The notes beneath the pieces are model-generated. The model saw only the letters and a list, made by a program, of their open reading frames with translations. It searched no databases and was not told the origin of the DNA. Below, one piece after another: positions 34,557 to 35,976 of a stretch of 35,976 nt of DNA (the stretch's first letter is position 1; the number at the start of each line of letters is the position of its first letter). Both the position numbers and the translations under genes were made by a program. This DNA comes from Afipia sp. (GTDB taxonomy: Bacteria > Pseudomonadota > Alphaproteobacteria > Rhizobiales > Xanthobacteraceae): positions 1 through 35,976 of the forward strand of contig JAFKES010000097.1 in assembly GCA_017308495.1 (NCBI GenBank). Reading direction: 5' to 3'.

Positions 34557-34739
34557 GAGAGGCCGGAAAGCTGGCCCGGCCGACCGGACCGGGCAGTGAG
34601 TGTGAGCGGAGTGTTAGGAATTATTACCTTGAGTCGGCCCGCGCCGCAATTCCCCCCGTGCGCGAAGGCGGCTCTTGCAGCGCAGTCCCGGCGCCGATAC
34701 GGTCTTTCCAACAGTCGGCGCGGTCCGAAAAAATCTCAA

Positions 34740-35117
34740 ATGAATTCAAGTACTAGCAAGGATCCGGCGGCGGTGCCCACGATCTATAAAATCTGTCCGG
34801 CGGCGGCATGGTGCGACGCCCTGCGCGCGGGTGCCTATCGCGGCAGCGCCGACGACCGGCGCGATGGCTTCATCCATTTCTCGACGGCGTCCCAGGTGGC
34901 CGGCACGCTGGCGAAGCATTTCGCCGGTCAAAGTGGGCTCCTCTTGATCGCGGTGGATGCGGACGCGCTCGGCGCGGCTCTGAAATGGGAGCCGTCCCGT
35001 GGCGGTGACCTGTTTCCGCATCTCTATGGCGACCTCGATCCCGGTGCGGCGACTGCCGTGGTCGAGCTGCCCGCGCGCCCCGACGGCGCGCACGACATTC
35101 CGGAGCTGGCCTCGTGA
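34740..35117 (+). CDS. DUF952 family protein
   Basis: The 125-residue protein (ATG 34740; a GTG at 34773 would remove 11 residues) matches the DUF952 family. It begins TIYKICPAAAWCDALRAGAYRGSADDRRDGFIHFSTASQV and includes FPHLYGDLDPGAATAVVELP. These conserved His and Asp residues suggest an ADP-ribosyl-related fold noted for the family, but function is not established. It overlaps the pyrD start by four bases (GTGA), so it is translationally coupled to pyrimidine synthesis. The ribosome site is weak. A divergent regulator lies upstream. Confidence 0.88.
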   Translation: MNSSTSKDPAAVPTIYKICPAAAWCDALRAGAYRGSADDRRDGFIHFSTASQVAGTLAKHFAGQSGLLLIAVDADALGAALKWEPSRGGDLFPHLYGDLDPGAATAVVELPARPDGAHDIPELAS

Positions 35118-35976
35118 TCCGCGCGTTCGATGCCTTCACCCTGCCGCTGCTGCGGCGGTTCGATCCCGAGGACGCCCATCGTCTCGCCATCCGCGCGCTG
35201 CGGCTGTTGCCGCCGGGCAAGCCGCGCCCGAGCGATCCGCGCCTCGCCACCCGCGCCTTCGGTTTGAACTTCCCCAATCCGGTCGGCCTCGCGGCGGGCT
35301 TCGACAAGAACGCCGAGGTGCCGGACGCGCTGCTGCGGCTGGGATTCGGTTTCGTCGAGATCGGCTCGGTGACGCCGAAGCCGCAGGACGGCAATCCGCG
35401 GCCACGCCTGTTCCGGCTGGAGCAGGATTCCGGCGTCATCAATCGCATGGGATTCAACAATGAAGGCGCGGAGGCGGTGCTGCGCCGGCTCGCGGCGCGG
35501 GCGCGCCATGGCGGCATCGTCGGGGTCAATGTCGGCGCCAACAAGGATTCGCCCGATCGCACCGCCGACTATGTGCGCCTGATCGAGCTGTTCGCGCCGG
35601 TGGCGAGCTATTTCACCGTCAACATCTCCTCGCCCAATACGCCGGGCCTGCGCAACCTGCAGCAGGCGGCGGCGCTGGACGACCTGCTGGCGCGGGTGGT
35701 CGATGCGCGCGAGCGGGTACGCAAGAACGCCGGGGACTCGCCGCTGTTGTTGAAGATCGCGCCCGACCTCACCCTGCAGGAACTCGACGACGTGGTGCAC
35801 ATCGCGCGCTCGCGCCGCGTCGATGGCATGATCGTCGCCAACACCACCCTGTCGCGGCCAATGAGCCTGCGCGAACTGGCGAAAGCGAAAGAGCAGGGCG
35901 GCCTGTCGGGCCGGCCGCTGATGCGGCTGTCCACGCGCATGGTGGCGGAAACCTACGTGCGCGCGGAGGGCGCGTT
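35114..35976 (+). CDS. pyrD: Dihydroorotate dehydrogenase (quinone), partial at right edge
   Basis: The visible 287 residues from GTG 35114 match class 2 dihydroorotate dehydrogenase, which oxidises dihydroorotate to orotate in the membrane-associated pyrimidine pathway. The N-terminal extension (FDAFTLPLLRRFDPEDAHRLAIRAL) that binds quinone is present. The FMN/substrate region includes VGLAAGFDKNAEVPDALLRLG, and the catalytic serine region is NISSPNTPGLRNLQ. NTTLSRP follows near 255. The C-terminal part lies beyond the window. The GTG overlaps the DUF952 stop, implying coupled translation. Confidence 0.95.
   Translation, partial: MIRAFDAFTLPLLRRFDPEDAHRLAIRALRLLPPGKPRPSDPRLATRAFGLNFPNPVGLAAGFDKNAEVPDALLRLGFGFVEIGSVTPKPQDGNPRPRLFRLEQDSGVINRMGFNNEGAEAVLRRLAARARHGGIVGVNVGANKDSPDRTADYVRLIELFAPVASYFTVNISSPNTPGLRNLQQAAALDDLLARVVDARERVRKNAGDSPLLLKIAPDLTLQELDDVVHIARSRRVDGMIVANTTLSRPMSLRELAKAKEQGGLSGRPLMRLSTRMVAETYVRAEGA

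Overview
The window is GC-rich chromosomal DNA from an alphaproteobacterium, most probably of the Bradyrhizobium / Rhodopseudomonas / Afipia group (Nitrobacteraceae). The inference rests on gene content: a GcrA cell-cycle regulator, a class I (archaeal-type) lysyl-tRNA synthetase, metZ under a SAM-II riboswitch, the long ~370-residue dCTP deaminase, OpgC, and an inverted repeat of a kind I recall as dispersed in these genomes. I see no prophage, transposase, CRISPR array, toxin-antitoxin pair or other clear accessory island.

Layout. 1-5.2 kb: a left-truncated SDR oxidoreductase and a polysaccharide deacetylase (both minus strand), then a BON/OmpA peptidoglycan-binding protein with a small membrane partner, and an MprF/UPF0104-type membrane protein. 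5.2-7.1 kb: a PhoR-type histidine kinase and convergent gcrA, with a strong terminator between them. 7.1-11.4 kb: a 554-bp regulatory gap, then argD-argF, hslO, and convergent apaG. 11.6-14.5 kb: a tightly overlapping three-gene unit, opgC followed by two SGNH-hydrolase genes. 14.6-17.2 kb: metZ with its SAM-II riboswitch, divergent from dcd. 17.4-20.8 kb: a MATE exporter, a pseudo-receiver/EAL protein and ogt. 20.9-23.9 kb: tRNA-Gly(CCC), an Old Yellow Enzyme, a ketopantoate-reductase-like protein and a PRC-barrel protein. 24-30.6 kb: an MHS-type transporter with an FAD dehydrogenase, a Clp-fold-like secreted protein, a SCO1/SenC copper chaperone, and a glycosyltransferase with an apparent GspE-N/MshEN-like front end. 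30.7-36 kb: an orphan solute-binding protein, lysK-ybaK, an S24/LexA-like regulator, a DUF952 protein and right-truncated pyrD.

Most of this is core metabolism and envelope biology. The parts that stand out are the following. (1) In the opgC-SGNH-SGNH operon, the first SGNH protein has lost the Asp and His of its DxxH motif and both oxyanion-hole residues, while its downstream paralogue keeps them, except for the block II Gly which is less certain. This suggests a two-component periplasmic acyl-transfer step on osmoregulated periplasmic glucans. (2) A SAM-II riboswitch has two mutually exclusive hairpins sharing one arm, the second ending in seven U's. (3) A receiver-EAL protein is degenerate in both domains, and the window also holds a glycosyltransferase with a possible c-di-GMP-binding domain. 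(4) The argD transcript is predicted to begin with a hairpin.

All calls come from reading the sequence by eye. No database search, structure prediction or folding energy was computed.
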